Shown piece after piece: positions 1-10,100 of a DNA stretch of 64,000 bases. A model generated the notes under the pieces. The model made no database searches and was not told the origin of the DNA. It saw only the letters and a list, made by a program, of their open reading frames with translations. Source of the stretch: Rhynchopus sp. YZ270_cl-10 (taxonomy: Eukaryota > Euglenozoa > Diplonemea > Diplonemida > Diplonemidae); contig OZ037872.1 of assembly GCA_964035575.1 (NCBI GenBank), positions 930,001-994,000 on the forward strand, read 5' to 3'. Position 1 is the stretch's first letter. Every line of letters begins with the position of its first letter. A program made the translations under genes and the position numbers.

Positions 1-163
1 TTATTATCTGTGTCCCCACTCCGCATGTAACTCATATGACATATAGCAGTGTTGTGGCAGATGTGACAGTAGGAACAGTTGGCTTCCCGCTCCGAACAAG
101 ATAGGCTTTTGTTTACACCACATCACTTTACAGACTACAATAAACACACACATACTAAAAACC

Positions 164-183
164 TAATACAACCAAGTTTTCAA
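164..183 (+). promoter_or_regulatory. Recurrent intergenic motif (right half), copy 1
   Basis: TAATACAACCAAGTTTTCAA lies 10 bp before the start codon at 194. The same word recurs at 2247-2266, and variants occur between other genes at 4324, 11402, 14903, 18484 and 22311, plus one on the - strand at 33136. Its role is unknown; position suggests a transcription-start, trans-splice or 3'-end signal, or the scar of an old mobile element. Confidence 0.5.
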
Positions 184-193
184 AACCAACACT

Positions 194-1558
194 ATGGGAT
201 CTAAGAACAGCAACGCAGAAATGTCCGCACAGATGCAGCAGCAGCCCCCTCAGAACTTTGCACAGCAGCCACAGCCTGGACTGCCAACCCCAAATGCGCC
301 ACAACTACAGCAGTTCCAGCAGCAGCCGCAGCCTGTTCCATTCCCTCAGAACTTTGCACAGCAGCCACAGCCTGGGCTTCCTGCCCCAAATGCGCCACAG
401 CAGCAGCCTCAGCAACAGATGCCGATGACGCCACAGCAACAACAGCAGCAGCAACAGATGCAGATGTCTCAGCTGCCCCAAATGCCGTACGCAGTCCCTC
501 CCCCCATGGGTTACGGCGGAGGTTATGCAGGCCCGATGCTGCAGCCACAGCAGCAGTATCAGCCGCAGCCACAGTCCACGGGTCGTGTGACGTCGCTGCC
601 ACAAGGAGGCGAAGGCGACGTTGTGGCAGTGATCGTGACGCTGTGCGCATCAGCAAGCTTCGACCCAATGTTCGCGAAGGAAAAGCAAATTGTCGAGGGC
701 GGGCGTGTCGCAGTGTACTCAGTGCAGTACGGCAACATGGACGTCGAGCACCTGTCGCACTGTCTTGGTGCGACGGAGGAGGACGACACAAACAAGTTTG
801 ATGGAGCAGAGAAACGTGTCGTCATGCAGCTGCAGAAGGACATCCAGAGTGTGGACCCTGAGTGCGTCGTCTTCAACTTCGAGTGCTGTGGTGGGTGTTC
901 GACGGAGAAGGGTTTCCGTAACTTTGAGTACTCCGATGGTGTGATGAAGATTGTAAAGCAGCTTCTGGACAAGAGCCACATGCTCATGTTCAGCGACTTC
1001 TCTCTGAAGGCACTTCTTGCGCGATGGGACGAAAGCAAGCTTGGGCCCAAGGTGGGGAGAGAGGTTGGAAGTCTGTCCTCTTCGATGGAGCTCACGTTCA
1101 AGCCTGAAGTGCTGAAGGAGTGTGTCTCTCAGCAGCTGGTGGCAGTGGGGGAGCTGTGCTCGGATGGCCATGCTGTGGTTGGTGCGATGGGGGGCACCAT
1201 TATGTATGACCTGACGAACGTGGAGACGGATGCGTACAAGGTGGAGAAGCTCACATCACTGAGGAAGGCGGACACGCGTGACGTGCGTGCGGCTGGCCAC
1301 GCAGTTGTGACATACCCATCGGGTGGCTGTCTGCTGCTGTCGTGTGGACACTGGGTTGAGCTGCAGTCGTTGGGAACGACTGAGGAGAATGTGAAGGCAC
1401 GCACGAAGGCACAGATGGGGGAGGTGCAGTACGCTCAGTGGGAGAACGTGTACAACGCAGCACCGGTACCACAGCAGCAGCAGATGCAACAGATGCAGGC
1501 ACAGCAGTGTGTCATGTCCAGCGCACCCTGTCAGTACATGAACAAGAAGGGCTACTGA
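194..1558 (+). CDS. Q/P-rich protein with conserved C-terminal domain, copy 1
   Basis: I do not recognise this protein. It has 454 residues. About residues 1-130 are glutamine/proline/methionine-rich with a repeated word NFAQQPQPGLP, which looks disordered. From about residue 130 a non-repetitive domain begins near GRVTSLPQGG and carries mixed alpha/beta-like segments with several cysteines (for example FNFECCGGC). A second short Q-rich tail precedes the C-terminal end, MNKKGY. No signal peptide or membrane segment is seen. The ATG at 194 is chosen because the paralogue at 2277 starts identically and the shared leader runs straight into it. The two proteins are nearly identical outside the Q-rich part, so the C-terminal domain is under constraint or the duplication is recent. 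Function unknown; an RNA-binding or condensate-type role is only a guess from composition. Confidence 0.85.
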   Translation: MGSKNSNAEMSAQMQQQPPQNFAQQPQPGLPTPNAPQLQQFQQQPQPVPFPQNFAQQPQPGLPAPNAPQQQPQQQMPMTPQQQQQQQQMQMSQLPQMPYAVPPPMGYGGGYAGPMLQPQQQYQPQPQSTGRVTSLPQGGEGDVVAVIVTLCASASFDPMFAKEKQIVEGGRVAVYSVQYGNMDVEHLSHCLGATEEDDTNKFDGAEKRVVMQLQKDIQSVDPECVVFNFECCGGCSTEKGFRNFEYSDGVMKIVKQLLDKSHMLMFSDFSLKALLARWDESKLGPKVGREVGSLSSSMELTFKPEVLKECVSQQLVAVGELCSDGHAVVGAMGGTIMYDLTNVETDAYKVEKLTSLRKADTRDVRAAGHAVVTYPSGGCLLLSCGHWVELQSLGTTEENVKARTKAQMGEVQYAQWENVYNAAPVPQQQQMQQMQAQQCVMSSAPCQYMNKKGY

Positions 1559-2246
1559 ACAACGGTTCTGAATGTTGACCACAAAAAATGAAGGGTCAAA
1601 TCTTTAATTCTTGAGATTTCTTGCCAACAAATGGGGGAGATTCCCTCCGGATGGAAGTGCGAGTTGTTGTGCTTTTATTTTTACTATGATAAGGTGACTA
1701 AGCACGAGAGGCTTAGGATCATCTTATAAACTTTTCTTTATTTGGAACACTTCTCGCGTTTGCTCCTTCCCCTTTCTTTTCCAACCCCCTTTGTTGTTGT
1801 TCTTGTTGTTCTTGCATTTTTGTTGCTCTTTCGAGAGGATTAAGGCAAATTCCTAACCTGTCTTTTTTCTTTTTTGCGCAGTGTCAAAATCTTACTGTAC
1901 TCTGCTAATCCATTCTTTTCGTTTTTATAGCCTGAAAAAAAGGTACTCATATCGACAAACGAACTCTAGCGTAAGCTAGGAACACACACTGGTATTTTTC
2001 ATTCTGTGGGGGGGAAGTATAGTGTTAGCTCATCCTTGGGTGTCTACACTAGTACAAAACAATCATCAGGGTGCCCTCAATCAGTCTACACTGATGCAAC
2101 ACTCCGCATGTAACTCATATGACATATAGCAGTGTTGTGGCAGATGTGACAGTAGGAACAGCTGGCTTCCTGCTCCGAACAAGATAGGCTTTTGTTTACA
2201 CCACATCACTTTACAGACTACAATAAACACACACATACTAAAAACC

Positions 2247-2266
2247 TAATACAACCAAGTTTTCAA
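2247..2266 (+). promoter_or_regulatory. Recurrent intergenic motif (right half), copy 2
   Basis: Identical to the copy at 164 and again 10 bp before a start codon (2277). The left half of the longer motif (CATCCTTGGGTGTCTACAC) sits separately at about 2034, so the two halves are 200 bp apart here. Confidence 0.5.
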
Positions 2267-2276
2267 AACCAACACT

Positions 2277-3869
2277 ATGGGATCTAAGAACAGCAACGCA
2301 GAAATGTCCGCACAGATGCAGCAGCAGCCCCCTCAGAACTTTGCACAGCAGCCACAGCCTGGGCTTCCTGCCCCAAATGCACCACAACTGCAGCAGCTCC
2401 AGCAGCAGCCGCAGCCTGTTCCATTCCCTCAGAACTTTGCACAGCAGCCACAGCCTGGGCTTCCTGCCCCAAATGCGCCACAGCAGCAGCAACAGATACA
2501 GCAGCAGCTACAGAAGCAGATGCAGGAACAGATGCAGCTTTCTCAGCCGAAGCAGTATCCGCCACAGCAACAGCAGCAGCCTCAGCAGCAGCCTGTCCAG
2601 AACTTTGCACAGCAGTCACAGCCTGGACTGCCAACCCCAAATGCACCACAACTGCAGCAGTTCCAGCAGCAGCAGCAGCAGCCTCAGCAACAGATGCCGA
2701 TGACGCCACAGCAGCAGCAACTGATGCAGCAGTACCAGCAGGAACAGATACAGAAGCAGATGCAGATGTCTCAGCCGCCCCCGCAAATGCCGTACAGCGG
2801 AGTCCCTCCCCCTCCCATGGCCTACGGCTACGGAGGTTACGCAATGCCGCAGCTGCCACAGCAGCAGTATCAGCCGCAGCCACAGTCCACGGGTCGTGTG
2901 ACGTCGCTGCCACAAGGAGGCGAAGGCGACGTTGTGGCAGTGATCGTGACGCTGTGCGCATCATCAAGCTTCGACCCAATGTTCGCAAAGGAAAAGCAAA
3001 TTGTCGAGGGCGGGCGTGTCGCAGTGTACTCAGTGCAGTACGGCAACATGGACGTCGAGCACCTGTCGCACTGTCTTGGTGCGACGGAGGAGGACGACAC
3101 AAACAAGTTTGATGGAGCAGAGAAACGTGTCGTCATGCAGCTGCAGAAGGACATCCAGAGTGTGGACCCTGAGTGCGTCGTCTTCAACTTCGAGTGCTGC
3201 GACGGGTGTTCGACGGAGACTGGGTTCCGTGACTTTGAGTACTCCGATGGTGTGATGAAGATTGTGAAGCAGCTTCTGGACAAGAGCCACATGCTCATGT
3301 TCAGCGACTTCTCTCTGAAGGCACTTCTTGCGAGATGGGACGAAAGCAAGCTTGGGCCCAAGGTGGGGAGAGAGGTTGGAAGTCTGTCCTCTTCGATGGA
3401 GCTCACGTTCAAGCCTGAAGTGCTGAAGGAGTGTGTCTCTCAGCAGCTGGTGGCAGTGGGGGAGCTGTGCTCGGATGGCCATGCTGTGGTTGGTGCGATG
3501 GGGGGCACCATTATGTATGACCTGACGAACGTGGAGACGGATGCGTACAAGGTGGAGAAGCTCACATCACTGAGGAAGGCGGACACGCGTGACGTGCGTG
3601 CGGCTGGCCACGCAGTTGTGACGTACCCATCGGGTGGCTGTCTGCTGCTGTCGTGTGGACACTGGGTTGAGCTGCAGTCGCTGGGAACGACTGAGGAGAA
3701 TGTGAAGGCACGCACGAAGGCACAGATGGGGGAGGTGCAGTACGCTCAGTGGGAGAACGTGTACAACGCAGCACCTGCACCACAGCAGCAGCAGATGCAA
3801 CAGATGCAGGCGCAGCAGTGTGTCATGTCCAGCGCACCCTGTCAGTACATGAACAAGAAGGGCTACTGA
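2277..3869 (+). CDS. Q/P-rich protein with conserved C-terminal domain, copy 2
   Basis: Tandem paralogue of the gene at 194-1558, 530 residues. It starts with the same MGSKNSNAEMSAQ and ends with the same MNKKGY. The C-terminal domain (about residues 205-505) differs from copy 1 at only a handful of positions, such as ECCDGC against ECCGGC. Almost all of the 76-residue length difference lies in the N-terminal Q/P-rich region, where extra NFAQQ..PGLP units and Q-runs were gained or lost, as expected from replication slippage or unequal exchange in CAG-rich DNA. The 180-bp leader and the 3' flank are also duplicated, so each copy probably has its own promoter and polyadenylation region. Function unknown. 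Confidence 0.85.
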   Translation: MGSKNSNAEMSAQMQQQPPQNFAQQPQPGLPAPNAPQLQQLQQQPQPVPFPQNFAQQPQPGLPAPNAPQQQQQIQQQLQKQMQEQMQLSQPKQYPPQQQQQPQQQPVQNFAQQSQPGLPTPNAPQLQQFQQQQQQPQQQMPMTPQQQQLMQQYQQEQIQKQMQMSQPPPQMPYSGVPPPPMAYGYGGYAMPQLPQQQYQPQPQSTGRVTSLPQGGEGDVVAVIVTLCASSSFDPMFAKEKQIVEGGRVAVYSVQYGNMDVEHLSHCLGATEEDDTNKFDGAEKRVVMQLQKDIQSVDPECVVFNFECCDGCSTETGFRDFEYSDGVMKIVKQLLDKSHMLMFSDFSLKALLARWDESKLGPKVGREVGSLSSSMELTFKPEVLKECVSQQLVAVGELCSDGHAVVGAMGGTIMYDLTNVETDAYKVEKLTSLRKADTRDVRAAGHAVVTYPSGGCLLLSCGHWVELQSLGTTEENVKARTKAQMGEVQYAQWENVYNAAPAPQQQQMQQMQAQQCVMSSAPCQYMNKKGY

Positions 3870-5061
3870 ACAACGGTTCTGAATGTTGACCACAAAAAAT
3901 GAAGGGTCAAATCTTTAATTCTTGAGATTTCTTGCCAACAAATGGGGGAGAGAGGTGATTCCAAAAACCGTCCTTCTTTCTCTTCATTAGTTTCCCTTCA
4001 TTTCCCTTGGAAGTGCGAGTTGTTGTGCTTTTATTTGGAACACTTCTCGCGTTTGCTCCTTCCCTTATTTTCCAACCCCCTTTGTTGTTGTTGTTGTTGT
4101 TTCTTGCATTTTTGTTGATCTTTTTCGAGAGGATTAAGGCAACTTTCTAACCTGTCTTTTTCTTTTCGCGCAGTGTCAAAACCTTACCGTACTCTGCTAA
4201 ACCCCTCCTTTTCGTTTTTATATAGCCTAAAAAAGCTACTCACATCGAAACAAACTTTAGCGTAAGCTAGGAACACACACTAGTATTTTTTTTTCTCCCT
4301 GGGAGAAACGAATACTAGTAAACGCATCCTCGGGTGACACTAATACAACGAAGTTTTCAAAAACTCAGTGGAGATTGCACAACTGTGGCAACACTACCGA
4401 GGCAACTACACTACTCCAACAATTTTTTTATAAAAAAAAAGCAAAAAAAAAAAAAAAAAAAACGAAAATCCCTCTCCTCCCCCTCTGGTCTTTAAACGCG
4501 CTAACAAAGCCCAGTTTCCCCTCCCTGGAGAAATTCCAGGTGGGGCTGCCCTTTCCTCAAAAATTAAAAAATAAAAACCACAGACACCAGGTCCAGTCCA
4601 AGACAATAGGTAAGGTCATTTTTTTTTGTTATTGTTTGTTCGATAACGATTGTGATAAAAGATCTGTGTGCAGAGAGACGAGGGCATATTCATCTTCACG
4701 AGTTTTTTGTTGTTGTTGTTGTTTTGTTGCATAAAAAAAGCAAAAAAAAAAAAATGTTGCCCCCCCTTTTTTTTATACACCCGCTGAGAAGCAGCAACTT
4801 ACCTCCTCCCCTCCCGGTAAACGGTGGGGCGTTCGCACTTTCAACTTCTCTTTTCCCAACCCCTCCTCCTCCTCCCCCCCCCCACTTTCCCTCCCATCAA
4901 CAGACAAACCTACACTCCTTCTTTTCAATGCAAGGGTGCTAACAGGTTGTTGCCCATCTTCTTGCTCTCTGCACCTGCACCTACACCTCTGCGTCTTCTT
5001 CTCTTAGGCGTCTCATTGTAGTTGAATCGTTTTCCGCTGCTCATCTTTCAAACCTATCACG
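3870..5061. other. Intergenic region with homopolymer runs
   Basis: No convincing gene. It holds the 3' flank of the Q-rich gene, the 9-bp inverted repeat ACTAGTATT/AATACTAGT (4280-4319), the conserved intergenic motif at 4324-4360, and long A and pyrimidine runs (4431-4460, 4733-4755, 4860-4885). The last 100 bp are pyrimidine-rich and lead into the start codon at 5062. Confidence 0.6.
4324..4360 (+). promoter_or_regulatory. Recurrent intergenic motif, full length
   Basis: Left half CATCCTCGGGTGACAC followed directly by TAATACAACGAAGTTTTCAA. It lies downstream of the second Q-rich gene and 700 bp upstream of the gene at 5062, immediately after a 9-bp inverted repeat that could form a hairpin. 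Confidence 0.5.
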
Positions 5062-6126
5062 ATGCGAAGCATTGCAAGCCATATGTCAGGCGGGCGAGCC
5101 TCGACTGCCTATGTGAGTAGTCGGAGCAGGAGTGTGGAGACAGGGAGGGAGTTTGGGGATAGGGCGGCAGTGCAGTTGTGTGAGATGCATTCGCGACTCC
5201 GTGAGGGCCACGCTGCCAAGGCGGCAGGGATGAAGCTGCGTGCTGTGCGGCGTGGCGAGCGGATGGTTCGTTCCCTCTCCCAAGACCGTTTTGCCGAGAA
5301 GCACAACGCCACCGGGCTCCTCCACAGCAGCGCGCAAGCTGCCGAACAGCAACTCGCTGTGCAAAAGGCGTCCGCCGCCGCAGCCTCGAAGTTCAGCAAA
5401 CGCAACTACCTCCGCAAAACGCTCCGCGAGGAACGCAAATGGGAGGCCGACGTGCACCACACCCTTGCCCGCGACACTGCACAGACGCAGCTGGAATGGG
5501 AGATATCACACTATAGGTCGGAGAAGGGGCTTGCCGAGCATGCGAACCGCCGTGCTGTCGAAACCAACCAACGCCTTCGGATTGCCCACGACGCTGCGAG
5601 AGACGAAGAAGCGGCGGCTCACATCCTACAGCAAAAGACACTGCAGCGTGCACAAACGAGCCTTGACGTTGCATCTGAGAAGCGAAAGGAGGCATTGGAA
5701 GAGCAGGTACGCAGGGAGCAGGGCCGGCTGGCGTTGCGCATGAGGTTGGATAAGAAGGAGCGTGGGGAGGCGCAGGCAGTCCTGGAGCAGAGGGTCAGGA
5801 GCGCTCACCGGAGTGGCTTGGCAAAGGAGGCGCGGACGCACTCCGCAGTAGCTGCGCTGGTGGAGAGGGAGACGCGGGCAGGTCCAGTGGCGTTTCCCCG
5901 GTCGCCCACCCCCACCCCACCCCCAACCATCCAAGGTGCGCTCTACTCACGTCTGCTAGGGAGCCACAGCGCCTGCCGCGAGAGGGCCGCGTACGAAGCA
6001 GGCAGCCCCCAGTTGGACCTCCTCGCGCTTGAGGTTGCAAGTGCGAAAAAACCACGTCTCAAAGCAGCACTCCGAGCACGCAGTGCATCTCCTTCATACG
6101 CTCTCCCTCCGCCATCGTTGGGGTGA
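5062..6126 (+). CDS. Coiled-coil protein, cytoskeleton-like
   Basis: A 354-residue basic, Arg/Glu/Ala-rich protein. About residues 95-265 show long charged helices with heptad-like spacing (for example REERKWEADVHHTLAR and EKRKEALEEQVRREQGRL), typical of coiled coils in axonemal or basal-body proteins. The N-terminus is Ser/Arg-rich and low complexity; the C-terminus contains a proline-rich patch (SPTPTPPPT) and ends SYALPPPSLG. No catalytic motif, signal peptide or membrane span is seen. The ATG at 5062 is the first in the frame after a pyrimidine-rich leader. It lies in the same orientation as the large CH-domain-like gene 1 kb downstream, which fits a cytoskeletal setting but does not prove it. 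The family is not identified. Confidence 0.75.
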   Translation: MRSIASHMSGGRASTAYVSSRSRSVETGREFGDRAAVQLCEMHSRLREGHAAKAAGMKLRAVRRGERMVRSLSQDRFAEKHNATGLLHSSAQAAEQQLAVQKASAAAASKFSKRNYLRKTLREERKWEADVHHTLARDTAQTQLEWEISHYRSEKGLAEHANRRAVETNQRLRIAHDAARDEEAAAHILQQKTLQRAQTSLDVASEKRKEALEEQVRREQGRLALRMRLDKKERGEAQAVLEQRVRSAHRSGLAKEARTHSAVAALVERETRAGPVAFPRSPTPTPPPTIQGALYSRLLGSHSACRERAAYEAGSPQLDLLALEVASAKKPRLKAALRARSASPSYALPPPSLG

Positions 6127-7102
6127 GGGGGAGAGGAAATGTGTAGTTCATCCTAGAGAGGGTTGGGATGATGCGTGTTTTTAAGTGAAGAGGCAAGGTT
6201 CGGGAGCCTAGTGTTCCGGTATGGTGGTGGTGGTGGTAAATAATGTGTGGTTCGCGAGAGGAGCGTTTAGCTGACAGAGGAGGTGGCTCAAGAGGAGTAC
6301 CTTTTCTCTTTATTTCGTTTGAGATAGTCTGCGAAGGTTGGTGGGGGAGGGCAGAAAAAAACAAAAAACGTTGCGTTGAGCGCCACCATGAATGTGACAG
6401 AAAAATCTGTTCACATGTGTGGCAGGGGTTGAGGGTGAGGGAGGGGGGAGGTGTTATTGTAGTGACATACACGACGTGGTCCAGGACCAATTTCACTTGT
6501 CATGGTGTCAAGTGAAACGACAAGTGAAAGTGATGACAAGTGGTCACTTGTCATGACAAATGATTTACTTAGTGGAATGCCTGTAAGCTCATAATTTCCC
6601 CTACTCCCCTAAGGGATCACTTGTCATGGTAAGTGATTTACCTGTCATTTCATTTGTCAGCACGTCGTGCACGTATTTTGCTGTCAGAATATAGAAGGTA
6701 GCATGCACAGCCACCGTTAGTGGGGAGGGATGGGGGTTCATTTTCAGTTTTCCCCCTGTGGATGACCAACTGTCATGTTATCTCTTTTTTTCTTTCTCAC
6801 AAAGGTGACTAAGCGCAAGCTTCATCTTTTAACTTTTCTTCAGTGTCAATGCCACTGCGTTTCAGAGACATTTTTGCACTATCAACCTTCACGTTCTCTC
6901 GCTTTCCCATTGTATCCTCATTCTTTTAGTATATCTCAGTTTTTTTTGTGCATTGTGCCATTTTGTATTTAAAAAAAAGCTCATCCAAATCCTTTCCCTT
7001 TTGTATTTCAAGTCAACATTTTTTTTTGACCCAAATTTCCACTCCACTCCCCCTCTTCAGCAGTTCCTCTTCCCCCCCCCCCCCATTCCCCCCTCCCCTC
7101 CC
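6127..7102. other. Intergenic region
   Basis: No gene seen. It contains a 204-bp inverted-repeat element (6468-6671), a GGTGGT run near 6225, and a pyrimidine-rich leader with a C-run at 7073-7084 just before the next start codon. The word AAGGTGACTAAGC at about 6802 is shared with about 1691 in the 3' flank of the first gene; the meaning is unknown. Confidence 0.6.
6468..6671. mobile_element. MITE-like element, CACGAC inverted ends
   Basis: The ends are TACACGACGTG and CACGTCGTGCA, inverted with one mismatch. The interior repeats the word TGACAAGTG and its complement CACTTGTCA, so it can fold on itself. It is one of four elements in the window with CACGAC-type ends (others at 26158, 49939 and 60226). 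No coding capacity and no clear target duplication. Confidence 0.6.
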
Positions 7103-10100
7103 ATGGATGAGCCGCAACCCCAACACGCTGGTGCCTCACAACCCACCCGCCTTCCCGCCCTCCTCCGCACCCCTGCCTCCCACAACCCCCCCAAGGCCTC
7201 GCAGAATGAAGCGCAGTGGAGCAAAAACAAAGGCAAGCTCCATACACTGTCGTCTCACGCGAAGGCCAGCCCGAATGACGTTGTGTTCCGCAAGAAGGGG
7301 GGGTCTTGGGTGGTGCAGGAGAAGAAGGCGTCGGGGCACGACCCGAACGATGCGGGGAGACGTGGAGAACGGATTCCACGCCAAATCAAAGCTTTTGACA
7401 TGCGGCTTTACGGCCCTCAAGGGGTAGATGACGCACAGGGTTCACTTCTAGGAAAATGGCTGAACAACCACCACCACGAACGGCTAGCATATTCCAGCAT
7501 CGCAACCTGGGCAGAGGTCACCCTACAACGTGTAGTAGCAGACACTGCGCACCTCCAAAAGCCCAATCCTCTTCGTACAGCAGTCTCCTGCATGCTTCTT
7601 GATTCTGTCACCTCCCTCTTTGGACGCTATGAAGGTCTTATGCAGCGTCTTAAAGAAGAAATCTTCTCAAGCATCTACCACGAATGGCCAGGATCTGGTG
7701 AACTCCGTGAGGAGTCCTTGCCTTCACTGCTCCCCCTCCCTTCCGCTCCGGTGCCCAAGACGCTTCAGAGAAAGGATTCTATCAATTCTGTGGACGGATA
7801 CACCAGCACGAAACTGCCTGCTTGCGAAAGCAGTGGATTGCCTAAAGTGGATTTGGGTGCCCTGCAACGCACCGCATTAGAAAATGCAAGGGAAGCGGAG
7901 GTTGGAGAAGAAGAAGAGGATGCAGTAGAAACCCCGTCGGCGCAAAGCGTTGCATCTGCATCATCGTTTTCGTCGCATAGTACGAAGGCACGTAAGGCTA
8001 CCCCGCAGGGACCTCAAAGGGCGACGACCCCACCACATCAAAAGCTTAACCTCTACGAGCTGAACCAAAAGAGTACCTACTATCAGGTGTGCAGGCAGCT
8101 GATCTTTTCGCAGGACAATGCATTGACAGTGGATCAGTCGAAGGGCATAAGTATAACGGATGTGTTAAATGCCGCGATCCGGAGGTGGCAGCTAGGTATC
8201 GTCAAAATCTACTTCGCAAACTGGCGGATGATCAACAAAAGCGAACACCAAAAAAAGAAGAAAGTTCTGCAAATCGCAGAGCGGCTCTTCGCAAAGAAGC
8301 AGTCTCATATGTACAAAACCTGCTTCCTTTCGTGGCGTTCCTTAGTTCGTGCGAAGTTGTCCAAAACAAAGACCACAACTCAAGAAGCAAGGGCAAATGT
8401 GATTAACATTAATATGGGGAAAAAACTACTGAGGCTCGAAAGTGGTTGGAAAAACCTTCAAGAACAGGCGGATTTTTATCAAAAGCAGTATGAACAGAGT
8501 AAGGCGACTTTGGTTAAACTTTCTGGCATTCTTCAAAAATACAAAGATGAACGCGCTGAAGCGGATGAAGGGAGTGCTTCACAACCTCAAACCCGTCAAA
8601 ACACACCCACTACCGACACCGACGCTGCACCTCAAGCACAACCCACCGACAACGAATCGACACACGATGCCACCCCAGACGCCCCCGAGCTCCCAAGCAC
8701 CCCCGAACCTCCTGAAAAAGAAGAGGTCAAAGAGGTGCTAGATGAAATTGACCTAAAGATCACAGAAGCACTGAACAGAACACGCCTAGAAATAGAAAGA
8801 AAGCTCGAGGTTTTGGGCACCGGAAAAGACCCCGAACCGGCACGCAACAAACACCCTCCACCACCACCACCAAAAGAGGAGAAGAAAGCCCCCTACCAGG
8901 AAGTCCTACGGTGGGTCAACTTCAAGGTCCATTCCTTGGCAGGACCGTCCAGGAAGATCACCAACTTTGTGACAGATTTGGCAAGCACGCACAACTATGC
9001 ATATCTCCTGCGCGCTTTGGGCGTTGTTTTTACCCCAAAAGGAAACTTAGTCCGCTTCTGCCTTGACCCTAACAACGATGACACCATCAAAGCAGAACTC
9101 ATTATCGAAGAATGCGAAAAGCTGGTAGGACCTTTGAAACCCCCATTAAAACCAAACGACATTTTAAAAGCGAAAGCCAGTCGGAATGCGGCCATGATTT
9201 TCAAACTTTACCGTCATTTTGGGGACGCGGCGCCTATTGTAGAGAAGATGGGGTCTGCTGATATGCCTTTTGACGATCCAACCCCTGACGGGAGTCCTCG
9301 GGGAAGCGATGCGGGGAGTGACACAGCACCTGACGGAGCTGATGTCGCAGATGGAAGCGACTCAGAAGAAGGCGATCTTGCAACCAACGGCGATTACGAC
9401 CGCTGGATGAAGGAGTACCCTGACGAAGCTGCCCACACCAACGATGATGCCAATTCACAAAGCAGCTGCCCTTCAGACGATGACGACAAAACCGAAGCCA
9501 GACGTTCCCAACCCAAAGTCACCCTTCGAGAAGTTCTCGAAACCTCCCCCGTCGAAACAACCACCTCCGGGGCCGGCATGCAAGCATTTAATACTCTCAA
9601 ATTATCAGGATTCGGCGAAAAAGACAAAGACAAAGGCATCGCTGACATAGCAGACGCAGTACGCAGCCCTACTACCAAGGATGGACAACATATGCTAATA
9701 ACCTGGGTGAATGCGGTGCTGCAGGCGGCCGGGTCTGGTGGACCCCCGGTAGATAATTTTACAACACAATGGCGGGATTTATCTCTTTTTGTCCGCCTCC
9801 TGAAGTCCTGCAGTGTAGTAGTCTGCAAAGGAGCGATGACGCCAACCAGAAGACCTCTCGGAAGAAAACGCAATATATTGGCAGATTACTTTATAGAATC
9901 AGAAAAGCTATCGAGACTGCTTAGCAAAGGAAACGAAAAGGGACAGAAAACAGCCAAACCCGACAGCGACGACGGCACCGCCAAAGCCTCTTCTCCTGCC
10001 GCACACAGAGCACTATTCGAAGACCGCCGTGCCTTTCTCATGACAGTTCTTATGTCCTTAGGTGTCGCACCCCCTGCTGTAGCCAGGCTGTATTCCGATT

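Larger units (their letters stand above)
18..4283 (+). repeat. Tandem duplication of a 2.1-kb gene unit
   Basis: Unit 1 begins at 18 (ACTCCGCATGTAACTC) and unit 2 at 2101 with the same word, an offset of 2,083 bp that also separates the two start codons. Both units end in the same 3' flank, including GCGTAAGCTAGGAACACAC near 1971 and 4259. In unit 2, 1994-2100 type sequence is replaced by a short inverted repeat (ACTAGTATT at 4280 and AATACTAGT at 4311). The duplicated block includes leader, coding region and 3' flank. Confidence 0.85.

Noticed and set aside
4375-4942. Small frames in homopolymer-rich intergenic DNA
   Set aside because: Composed of Lys, Phe, Pro and Cys runs from A, T and C tracts; no protein-like core.
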